This document shows, piece after piece, positions 16,503-22,066 of a stretch of 28,010 bases of DNA. The translations under genes and the position numbers were made by a program. Under the pieces are notes generated by a model, which searched no databases, was not told where the DNA came from, and was given only the letters and a program-made list of their open reading frames with translations. Every line of letters begins with the position of its first letter. Position 1 is the first letter of the stretch. Origin of the DNA: a virus. The DNA is taken from the IMG/VR virus record IMGVR_UViG_3300045999_000585, positions 1 through 28,010 of that record. One strand, written 5' to 3'.

Positions 16503-16993
16503 TCGATCCAATTACAGCCCTAGCAGGATTACAAAGTGCAATCAGCGTAGTCAAAAAAGCCAGCAAGGTCGCAAACGATCTGGCTGGTTTGGCTCCATCT
16601 ATTGCCAAGATGTTTGATGCCAAAAGCGTGGCCACCAAAGCTATGGTGGAGGCAAAGCGCTCTGGCAATAAGTCAAACCTTGGCACAGCCTTACAAATTG
16701 AAATGGCGCTCGATGAGGCTAAGCGCTTCGAAGCTGAATTGATGATGCTATTTCAGGCCACTGGCCGCGCTGACGTATGGCAAAAAATCAAAGAGCGCCA
16801 GCAGCAAATGGACATCGAAGATGCTCATTTAGCCAGACAAGCCAAGGAAGAAGAAAAAAAACGCAAAGAAGATGAAGCCGAGCAAATGGCGTGGGCCATT
16901 GGCATTGTGGTGATCGTGATGCTCTTGGGCGCGGTCGGTTGGGGTATTGCTGAAATTCAAGACTTGTGCGCCAAGACAAGGTGTGGTCGGTGA
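16499..16993 (+). CDS. Tail-anchored membrane protein of the lysis region (164 aa)
   Basis: ATG 16499 overlaps the previous stop (ATGA); a GTG at 16478 is less likely. The N-terminus MIDPITALAGLQSAISVVKK leads into a helical domain to about residue 100 (KRFEAELMMLFQATGRADVW), then a highly charged helix (residues 105-130, many E and K), then one membrane segment at 131-150 (AWAIGIVVIVMLLGAVGWGI). Proteins with the DPITAL start and this layout are common in short-tailed phages near lysis genes. A spanin- or antiholin-like part is possible but not shown. A GTG start for the next gene overlaps its stop. Confidence 0.75.
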   Translation: MIDPITALAGLQSAISVVKKASKVANDLAGLAPSIAKMFDAKSVATKAMVEAKRSGNKSNLGTALQIEMALDEAKRFEAELMMLFQATGRADVWQKIKERQQQMDIEDAHLARQAKEEEKKRKEDEAEQMAWAIGIVVIVMLLGAVGWGIAEIQDLCAKTRCGR

Positions 16994-17139
16994 ATGAGTA
17001 CCAAAAGCAATTCGACCTCTTTCTCAAAATCTTTGTGCGCATTTGCATTGCTTGGTATGTCTTGGGCCTGCTCAAATTCTTGCCTGACGAGCTAGCCGAC
17101 AAGGTTGTCAATAAACTACTTGGGATGATTGGACTATGA
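16990..17139 (+). CDS. Very small membrane protein, possible holin (49 aa)
   Basis: A GTG start at 16990 overlaps the TGA of the upstream gene (GTGA) and AAGG lies about 8 bases before it. The product reads MNEYQKQFDLFLKIFVRICI then AWYVLGLLKFLPDELADKV; residues 11-32 make a single membrane segment with a short charged N-terminus. Its stop overlaps the next ATG at 17136. Size and position suit a small holin or holin modulator. The open frame and the double overlap are the evidence; no family is recognised. Confidence 0.62.
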   Translation: MNEYQKQFDLFLKIFVRICIAWYVLGLLKFLPDELADKVVNKLLGMIGL

Positions 17140-17747
17140 GTGAAGAAAAGCCAGCAGACATACTAAGCAAGGTGCTGTCATATGTGGATAGCCCATTCAA
17201 ACTGTTTGCGCTGATACTCATGGCGGTGTTTGCGTTTGCAGGATACTTTGTCTGGCAGAACCAAGAACTGCTGATGGGCGCATACAAAGAGTCCAAAAAG
17301 ATGCCAAGCATTGTTGAGGACAGAGTGGAGGATGCTGCTGCCCACTTGTTTAAAACCACCAACGCCACCGTTGTGGCCGTGTTCAAAGTAAACCCAATGT
17401 TTGGCACCAGAGTGCTGTACCGCGCTTACACCAAAGAAGGCCGAGACAAAACCAACGATGGGCTTGATGTTGGCCTGTTTACTCAGAACGCAGCCAACAA
17501 CGCTGATGTTGTCAGGCTGATGGCCAGCGAGATTCCTTGCGGTGAATACCGATCAGCGCAATCTGAGATGGGCCTGTGGTACATCGCCAAAGGTGTCACA
17601 TACACTTGCCGAATCAGCATCCCACCTGACCCGAATAGGTTTGTTGGCCAAATTACTGTTGGCTGGGATAATGAACCAACCGACATTCAGGTGGCAAGAA
17701 CCATGATGGAAATTGCAGCAACCATGCTTTCAAGGAGCAAACAATGA
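17136..17747 (+). CDS. Membrane-anchored protein of the lysis cassette (203 aa)
   Basis: Residues 22-40 form one membrane segment (KLFALILMAVFAFAGYFVW). The following domain, residues 60-200, has two cysteines (135 and 157) and is probably periplasmic: ATVVAVFKVNPMFGTRVLYR, NADVVRLMASEIPCGEY, GLWYIAKGVTYTCRISIPP. I recall this family beside holins of other phages but no function. The fold looks like a small sensor-type alpha/beta domain. The gene sits between stop/start overlaps on both sides (17136-17139 and 17744-17747), so it is firmly within the cassette. Confidence 0.75.
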   Translation: MSEEKPADILSKVLSYVDSPFKLFALILMAVFAFAGYFVWQNQELLMGAYKESKKMPSIVEDRVEDAAAHLFKTTNATVVAVFKVNPMFGTRVLYRAYTKEGRDKTNDGLDVGLFTQNAANNADVVRLMASEIPCGEYRSAQSEMGLWYIAKGVTYTCRISIPPDPNRFVGQITVGWDNEPTDIQVARTMMEIAATMLSRSKQ

Positions 17748-18154
17748 TCGCACTCGACGCACTTCTGAATGTGGGCGGCAAGCTCATCGACAAACTGATT
17801 CCTGACCCAGAGGCCAAGGCTAAAGCGCAACTGGAGTTGGCAAAGCTGGCGCAAGAGGGTGAGCTGGCAAAGATGGCCAACGACACCAAGTTGTTTGAGG
17901 TGGAGCAGCAGAACACCACAGACCGCTGGACAGCAGACATGGGGTCAGACTCTTGGCTGTCTAAAAATATTCGTCCTATGGCCCTAATAGCCATCTTCTT
18001 GGCCTACTTTATTTTCACAGCCATGTCAGCCTTTGGATACAACGCTCAGGAATCCTACGTTCAGTTGCTTGGCCAGTGGGGACAGATTATTTTCTTGGCT
18101 TACTTTGGTGGCCGCACCGTTGAGAAACTTGCAGACATGCGGAGCAAAAAATGA
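17744..18154 (+). CDS. 3TM-superfamily holin
   Basis: The 136-residue product starts with a hydrophobic amphipathic helix (MIALDALLNVGGKLIDKLIP), then a charged Ala/Leu/Lys helix (residues 22-55), then SDSWLSKNIRPMALIAIFLA and a second membrane segment near residues 108-122 (LGQWGQIIFLAYFGGRTVEK). The segment W..KNIRP.AL followed by YFGGR.VEK is typical of the 3TM holin family related to gene-transfer-agent holins. The protein would form the membrane lesion that frees the endolysin. AAGGAG precedes the ATG, and its stop overlaps the endolysin start at 18151. Confidence 0.85.
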   Translation: MIALDALLNVGGKLIDKLIPDPEAKAKAQLELAKLAQEGELAKMANDTKLFEVEQQNTTDRWTADMGSDSWLSKNIRPMALIAIFLAYFIFTAMSAFGYNAQESYVQLLGQWGQIIFLAYFGGRTVEKLADMRSKK

Positions 18155-18588
18155 ACCTCACACCTCACTTCACACTCGAAGAACTGACGGCCTCAGAGAC
18201 CGCAGAACGCAACGGCTGGGACAACAGCCCCAATGACACAGAGTTGGCCAATCTGACGCGCCTGGCAGACTTTCTAGAGCAAGTGAAGGTGGTACTGGGT
18301 GGCAAGCCGATCATGATCAGCTCAGGCCTGCGCACAAAGCTCGTCAATGATGCGGTTGGAAGCAAAGACTCCAGCCAGCATCGCACCGGCTGCGCTTGTG
18401 ACTTCAAGGTGCCAGGCATGACACCAGACGAGGTGGTGCGCAAGATCGTGGACAGCGGCATTGGCTACGACCAAGTGATTCGTGAGTTTGATCGCTGGAC
18501 CCACATCAGCATTTCAAATAGCGAAGACACCAGCCCACGCAAACAGGCGCTGATCATCGACAAAGCTGGCACCAGACCTTACGCATAA
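18151..18588 (+). CDS. Endolysin, M15-family zinc peptidase
   Basis: The 145-residue product is a single peptidase M15 domain. It starts with HFTLEELTASETAERNG, has ISSGLRTKLVNDAVGSKDSS, and the metal site is visible: H77 and D84 in QHRTGCACDF and H118 in WTHIS, with E112 a likely catalytic acid. Enzymes of this type cut the peptide cross-links of peptidoglycan (D-Ala-D-Ala or L-Ala-D-Glu type). There is no signal sequence, as expected for an endolysin released by the neighbouring holin. It is the last + strand gene of the late unit and its end overlaps the end of a minus-strand gene by 10 bases. Confidence 0.92.
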   Translation: MNLTPHFTLEELTASETAERNGWDNSPNDTELANLTRLADFLEQVKVVLGGKPIMISSGLRTKLVNDAVGSKDSSQHRTGCACDFKVPGMTPDEVVRKIVDSGIGYDQVIREFDRWTHISISNSEDTSPRKQALIIDKAGTRPYA

Positions 18589-18776
18589 GTGGCCACCATA
18601 ATCGCCACGAAAGCCATCCACAGCAAGCTAAAAATGGTGATCAACAGCCAATAAGAAAAGCGCCTGAGAAGGCGCTTAGATGTTGAAGGCTGCGAATCAC
18701 AAGAAATGCGAACAGGGCAATTACGGCCCTGTCTGCAATTACCGTATTCGTCGCAGCAGTTCAAGACGACCACCAT
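18579..18776 (-). CDS. Small cysteine-rich membrane protein (65 aa)
   Basis: This minus-strand frame reads LNCCDEYGNCRQGRNCPVR near its start, giving cysteines at 7, 8, 14, 20 and 26, then a basic stretch (SKRLLRRF) and a membrane segment at about 41-62 (YWLLITIFSLLWMAFVAIMV). I recall small phage proteins with C..YGNC.QGR(N/D)CP.R followed by a membrane helix. The start may be ATG 18776 or a TTG at 18764 that overlaps the stop of the gene above it. It converges on the endolysin gene and overlaps it by 10 bases. Confidence 0.7.
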   Translation of the reverse strand: MVVVLNCCDEYGNCRQGRNCPVRISCDSQPSTSKRLLRRFSYWLLITIFSLLWMAFVAIMVATYA

Positions 18777-18925
18777 GCCACCAAGATGACAGCCAAGCCA
18801 ACACCAATGCCAAAGGCAAGCACATAGCCAGCCACACGCTCCCAAAGCGGCTCTGTGCGGCCATAGCCTTGCACCCATGTGCAGTCTGCAAAATTACGTG
18901 GTGTTTGAAAGTTTGAGTTTTTCAC
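18761..18925 (-). CDS. Small membrane protein (54 aa), GTG start
   Basis: A perfect AAGGAG lies 6 bases before a GTG at 18925. The product begins MKNSNFQTPRNFADCTWVQG and ends in a membrane segment at residues 32-51 (AGYVLAFGIGVGLAVILVAW). The N-terminal TPR.(F/M)ADC.WV.GY is a pattern I recall from small phage and prophage proteins. A promoter-like sequence sits 35 bases upstream. Its stop overlaps the next gene, so the two small membrane proteins form a pair. The function is unknown; membrane location in early infection suggests superinfection exclusion or host membrane control, which is speculation. Confidence 0.75.
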   Translation of the reverse strand: MKNSNFQTPRNFADCTWVQGYGRTEPLWERVAGYVLAFGIGVGLAVILVAWWSS

Positions 18926-18959
18926 GATCAGCTCCTTGCTGGTTGGTTAATGTGCCCAC

Positions 18960-18990
18960 AGTATAGCACGAAGTCCCACAATCAATGCAA
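18960..18990 (-). promoter_or_regulatory. Candidate sigma-70 promoter for the small membrane-protein pair
   Basis: On the minus strand TGCTATACT gives a -10 hexamer TATACT (18965-18960) with an extended TGN element, and TTGCAT (18990-18985) lies 19 bases upstream as a weak -35. The -10 is 35 bases before the GTG start at 18925. A perfect palindrome sits directly upstream. Confidence 0.55.
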
Positions 18991-19007
18991 CTAGGGATAA
19001 ACCCTAG
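18991..19007. repeat. Perfect 6-bp-arm palindrome (CTAGGG-ATAAA-CCCTAG)
   Basis: The arms CTAGGG (18991-18996) and CCCTAG (19002-19007) flank a 5-base centre. It overlaps the TAG stop of the minus gene above it and adjoins the -35 region of the promoter below. There is no T run after it, so an operator or mRNA-end hairpin is more likely than a terminator. Confidence 0.55.
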
Positions 19008-19492
19008 ATCGATGTGATCTCCACATCATGCGGCCTGCGCTTGCCATCAAGTAGATCGTGCAGGCGCTTTTCAGTCAATCGGTGGCATCGATACATGGTG
19101 CGAGCAGGCAACATGTTCAGAAGCTCGGCATAGTCGCTCAGAATCGAGCGTACAGCCTGAATTCCGACCCCATCCATACGAATCGTGCCACCAGCCCTGT
19201 TTCGCTTGCCAGCGACCGCCAAAGCGGTAATTGCATCCATCAGCAAGCCACTGGAGTCCTCGCAGACTTTCATCTCGACCACCAGCGTCTCCATGAGGTT
19301 GATCGCATCGCTGACGACTCGCCAGTCGTCCGTGGTGGGCGCTGGCGCGGTCTCCATTGCATGCAGGCCTTGGTACATCATGGTGAGCTGGTGCGTGCGA
19401 AACTTCTCAGGCAACGGCTCGGTCGGACTGGCCATCATCTCGTCGAGGATGGTGTAGTGCCTTGGCCTTGGCTGTGGCTTGCGTTTTCGCAT
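19004..19492 (-). CDS. Conserved early phage protein (162 aa)
   Basis: ATG 19492 is chosen because GAGG lies 6 bases before it; a TTG five codons upstream has no site. The product starts with a basic segment RKRKPQPRPRHYTILDEMM, then helices including DDWRVVSDAINLMETLVVEM and a C-terminal basic helix YRCHRLTEKRLHDLL. I recall relatives in early regions of Burkholderiales phages and prophages, none with a known role. It has no membrane segment. The ATG overlaps the preceding stop by 1 base (TGATG), so it is translated as part of the minus-strand operon. Confidence 0.75.
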   Translation of the reverse strand: MRKRKPQPRPRHYTILDEMMASPTEPLPEKFRTHQLTMMYQGLHAMETAPAPTTDDWRVVSDAINLMETLVVEMKVCEDSSGLLMDAITALAVAGKRNRAGGTIRMDGVGIQAVRSILSDYAELLNMLPARTMYRCHRLTEKRLHDLLDGKRRPHDVEITSI

Positions 19493-19623
19493 CAATAACC
19501 TCGCCAAATGCGAACATCAACCAGCCACAGCGAGACAAAAAACTCGCCACCAGAAAAGCCAATGCCAAACACTGGCCACTTGTGCATCAACGTGTCGATG
19601 CTGATGTGAATCTGCTTTTTCAT
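19492..19623 (-). CDS. Very small protein of the early operon (43 aa)
   Basis: ATG 19623 overlaps the stop of the ribbon-helix-helix gene (ATGA), and its own TGA overlaps the next ATG. The product starts MKKQIHISIDTLMHKWPVFG and continues with a hydrophobic, aromatic stretch (IGFSGGEFFVSLWLVDVRIW). The frame lies exactly in the gap between two good genes, with both junctions overlapping, which is the main support. No family is recognised. Confidence 0.6.
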   Translation of the reverse strand: MKKQIHISIDTLMHKWPVFGIGFSGGEFFVSLWLVDVRIWRGY

Positions 19624-19787
19624 GCCTTGGTCTCCTGTGCTTGCTGGCGCTCCAATTCCATCTTGACGCAGTGCAGAATCTGAGCAGCCAAAGTGCGCGT
19701 GTTGCGCTCGGCCATCTTGCGCAGTTCGATCTCAATGTCGGCAGGCAGCCGAATGGTCATGTATCGGTCTTTAATCTTTGAGGTCAT
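19620..19787 (-). CDS. Arc-like ribbon-helix-helix DNA-binding protein (55 aa)
   Basis: The product begins MTSKIKDRYMTIRLPADIEI and continues ELRKMAERNTRTLAAQILHC. A beta-strand (YMTIRLP, residues 9-15), helix A (DIEIELRKMAERN) and helix B (TLAAQILHCVKMELER) make the Arc/MetJ fold; the strand residues would contact DNA as a dimer. Members act as small repressors in phages. AAGGA lies 8 bases before ATG 19787 and the ATG overlaps the VRR-NUC stop (ATGA). It could control the early promoter or the promoter at 18960-18990; the target is not shown. Confidence 0.8.
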   Translation of the reverse strand: MTSKIKDRYMTIRLPADIEIELRKMAERNTRTLAAQILHCVKMELERQQAQETKA

Positions 19788-20149
19788 AGTTTGTCCTTCT
19801 GTTCATTAAAAAAGGCCTGAAGTTTGCCCTTGGCATCATCAGCACCTTTTCCCACTATACAACAGAATCTCACACTTTCAAGATAGGCAATCCAGTCTTT
19901 CTGCTCGGCACTCAGACTGCCACCCTTGGTGCGCTTCATCTCCACCCAAAGCCCCCAGGCAGGGATGAAAAGATCAGGCACGCCACTGCTGACACCCTCA
20001 GCCTTCAATCGGCCAGCGGTGGCTGGACTGCGAGCGCCACCATTAGGAATGGCAAAGATGCGCACGCCTGGCCAAGTCTGGCGAAACCAGCGCACCAGCT
20101 CGCGCTGCTCCTCATGCTCGGTCGGTATGCGGTCGGTCAAAATGGGCAT
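19784..20149 (-). CDS. VRR-NUC domain nuclease (121 aa)
   Basis: The product is a single VRR-NUC (PD-(D/E)XK superfamily) domain: EHEEQRELVRWF at the start, IFAIPNGGARS at 31-41, LKAEGVSSGVPDLFIP at 48-63, and WVEMKRTKGGSLSAEQKDWI. D59, E70 and K72 are the expected metal-binding set, with Q83 following. Stand-alone phage VRR-NUC proteins are thought to be structure-specific DNA nucleases in replication or recombination. ATG 20149 has GGGAG upstream and lies inside the end of the preceding gene (13-base overlap). Confidence 0.9.
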   Translation of the reverse strand: MPILTDRIPTEHEEQRELVRWFRQTWPGVRIFAIPNGGARSPATAGRLKAEGVSSGVPDLFIPAWGLWVEMKRTKGGSLSAEQKDWIAYLESVRFCCIVGKGADDAKGKLQAFFNEQKDKL

Positions 20150-20331
20150 TCTGGCTCCCACTTAGGACACGCATCCACCTCGGCAGCAAACTCGGCTGGC
20201 GGTGTCATAAAGAACTCGGTGCACAGGCCATCTGTGCCGTACATCTCGCAGGTATGGCAGCACTTAGGTGGACCGGCTTTGATCCACTCACGATAGTCAA
20301 CCAAGAATTGTGGCTCTGGTGGTCGGCTCAT
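20137..20331 (-). CDS. Small cysteine-rich protein (64 aa)
   Basis: ATG 20331 follows AAGGGG by 6 bases and overlaps the stop of the upstream small gene. The product starts MSRPPEPQFLVDYREWIKAG and has cysteines in KCCHTCEMYGTDGLC and in DACPKWEPECPF at the end. The CxxC plus two later Cys suggests zinc binding. I recall similar phage proteins without a role. The open frame extends further upstream but no better start is seen. Confidence 0.75.
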   Translation of the reverse strand: MSRPPEPQFLVDYREWIKAGPPKCCHTCEMYGTDGLCTEFFMTPPAEFAAEVDACPKWEPECPF

Positions 20332-20480
20332 TTCAGACCCCTTTGCATGAGCTTCACCCAGCACCGAGCGCAATGCCACTTGGCACGCACCGTGACACCA
20401 CCAAGCGGATCAGCCTCACGACTGCACACATCACAAACCTTGAGCTTGTGCATCCTGCTCATTTGTTCTTCAACTGTCAT
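20328..20480 (-). CDS. Small zinc-ribbon-like protein (50 aa)
   Basis: ATG 20480 overlaps the helicase stop (ATGA), and AAGGAG lies 6 bases before it inside the helicase gene. The product reads MTVEEQMSRMHKLKVCDVCS and later WHCARCWVKLMQRGLK. The pair CDVC (16-19) and CARC (37-40) with an intervening 17 residues is a classic two-knuckle zinc ribbon. Its stop overlaps the next start. Function is unknown; a DNA or protein contact module for the neighbouring replication proteins is possible. Confidence 0.75.
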   Translation of the reverse strand: MTVEEQMSRMHKLKVCDVCSREADPLGGVTVRAKWHCARCWVKLMQRGLK

Positions 20481-22066
20481 TCCCAACTCCTTTTCATTAC
20501 CCTAAAAAACTTTCCGTCCTTGCGGTACTCAATCCACTCTGGTGGCGTGGCCTTGTTCATGTTCTGCACCATGTCCTCCAGCGTCTTCACATTCAGACCA
20601 CCAGGCACAATGCTGGCGCTGTTGGCAATACTCAGTAGCTGGCTCATTGCACGCTGGCCTGCATAGCCTTCATGCATGATTGGCAAATACTCGGTGATCG
20701 GTGTGTCGCTGAGGCCACCGTAGTAAGTAACGGCCAGCATCTCGATGCCAGAGGCCTTGCTGATGTGCTTGCGCCATGTCCAGCTCGTCACATCCAGCTC
20801 TTGGCCATCCAGCCCCATGATGTCGTCATTTCGCAACACCATCGATTTTTTTACTGGCTCAGGAAACTGCTCACCGCATGAAGGGCAAATCATCACCGAG
20901 ATGTGCACCAGCTCACCACAGTGATCGCACACCTTGACTGGTGCCTCGCCATTTCCATCGCCACCCTTCTTAGGCGGCTGCACATTGGTGATCGGACCAT
21001 GCGACTCGACCACACCAGCAAAGTCCAGCACCAAGCAATGATCGGTGTGGCTCTTGACCCTCATGCCACGGCCTGCCATCTGCACATACAAACTAGCGCT
21101 CATGGTCGGGCGCAGCATCACCACCAAATCGATGTCTGGATAGTCAAAACCAGTCGTCAGCACATTGGCATTGGTGAGTGCACGCACACGGCCAGCCTTG
21201 AAATCGGCCAACATGCGCTCGCGCTCTTTCTTTGGTGTCTCACCAGTCACACACTCAGCGGTCACACCATGCTGGCGCAGGACTTCGGCCACGTGCTCGG
21301 AATGCTTCACACCAGCACAAAAAAACAGCCACGCCTTGCGCTCACCGGCCAAGCTCATGACCTCATGCACCACAGCCTGATTCTTGTCGTCGGTATCCAC
21401 AGCAGCCTGCAACTCAGACTCGATGAACTCGCCACCACGCTTCTTCACGCCACTCACATCTAGCTTGGCCTTGGTGACCTTGGAGCGCAGCGTGGCCAAA
21501 TACTTCTTGAAGACCAGCTCCTCGATGCTGACAGGCGTGAGCAGATCGTCAAACAGCGCAGGCTTGTCGGTGATTAGGCCATGCCCCAAGCGGTAAGGCG
21601 TGGCAGTTAGGCCGATCACGCGCAGGTGCGGATTGATGGCCTTCAACTCGCCAAGCAGTTTGCGATAGCCACCCTCGTCCTTGTGGTTGACCAAGTGGCA
21701 CTCGTCGATGATCACCAGATCAATGTGGCCAAGCTCACGCGCCTTGGTGCGCACCGACTGGATGCCAGCAAACGTGATCGGCTCGCTCAAGTCTTTCTGG
21801 CCAATGCTGGCGCTGTAGATGCCCATCGGTGCACCAGGCCAATGCTGGCGCATCTTCTCGGCATTCTGCTCAATAAGCTCCTTGACATGGGTCAGCATGA
21901 GCACCCGAGTCTCTGGCCAGTTCTGCAAAGCATCCTTGCACAGCGCAGCCACGATGTGCGACTTGCCTGAGCCAGTCGGCAGCACCAGACAAGGATTGCC
22001 AGCATTGCCAGCCTCAAACCATCGGTACAGCTCGTCGATGGTGCGCTGTTGGTAGTCACGAAGCAT
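20477..22066 (-). CDS. DEAD/DEAH-type superfamily 2 DNA helicase (529 aa)
   Basis: The product starts LRDYQQRTIDELYRWFEAG, then Walker A PTGSGKS (30-36), motif II DECH (121-124), motif III TATP (154-157), and the second RecA-like domain with NANVLTTGFDYPDIDLVV and motif VI QMAGRGMR (329-336). A zinc knuckle follows (C380, C383, C394, C397: CDHCGE and CPSCGE), then a 130-residue C-terminal domain. This is the phage version of the SF2 helicases related to UvsW and RecQ-like enzymes; it probably unwinds replication or recombination forks. ATG 22066 directly abuts the stop of the overlapping frame at 22067 and lies inside the methyltransferase end. Confidence 0.92.
   Translation of the reverse strand: MLRDYQQRTIDELYRWFEAGNAGNPCLVLPTGSGKSHIVAALCKDALQNWPETRVLMLTHVKELIEQNAEKMRQHWPGAPMGIYSASIGQKDLSEPITFAGIQSVRTKARELGHIDLVIIDECHLVNHKDEGGYRKLLGELKAINPHLRVIGLTATPYRLGHGLITDKPALFDDLLTPVSIEELVFKKYLATLRSKVTKAKLDVSGVKKRGGEFIESELQAAVDTDDKNQAVVHEVMSLAGERKAWLFFCAGVKHSEHVAEVLRQHGVTAECVTGETPKKERERMLADFKAGRVRALTNANVLTTGFDYPDIDLVVMLRPTMSASLYVQMAGRGMRVKSHTDHCLVLDFAGVVESHGPITNVQPPKKGGDGNGEAPVKVCDHCGELVHISVMICPSCGEQFPEPVKKSMVLRNDDIMGLDGQELDVTSWTWRKHISKASGIEMLAVTYYGGLSDTPITEYLPIMHEGYAGQRAMSQLLSIANSASIVPGGLNVKTLEDMVQNMNKATPPEWIEYRKDGKFFRVMKRSWE

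Noticed and set aside
16994-17095. A 33-codon frame nested in the 49-aa gene with a hydrophobic run ending in Cys, like an embedded Rz1
   Set aside because: The residues before Cys (MSWA) are a poor lipobox and only a few residues follow it.
18658-18677. Hairpin AAGCGCC-N6-GGCGCTT with T-rich minus-strand flank, possible terminator
   Set aside because: It lies within the coding part of the minus-strand gene 18579-18776, upstream of its stop. A role cannot be excluded but termination there would cut the gene short.
18712-18732. Hairpin ACAGGGC-N7-GCCCTGT
   Set aside because: It lies within the Cys-rich coding segment of the same minus-strand gene and has no T run.
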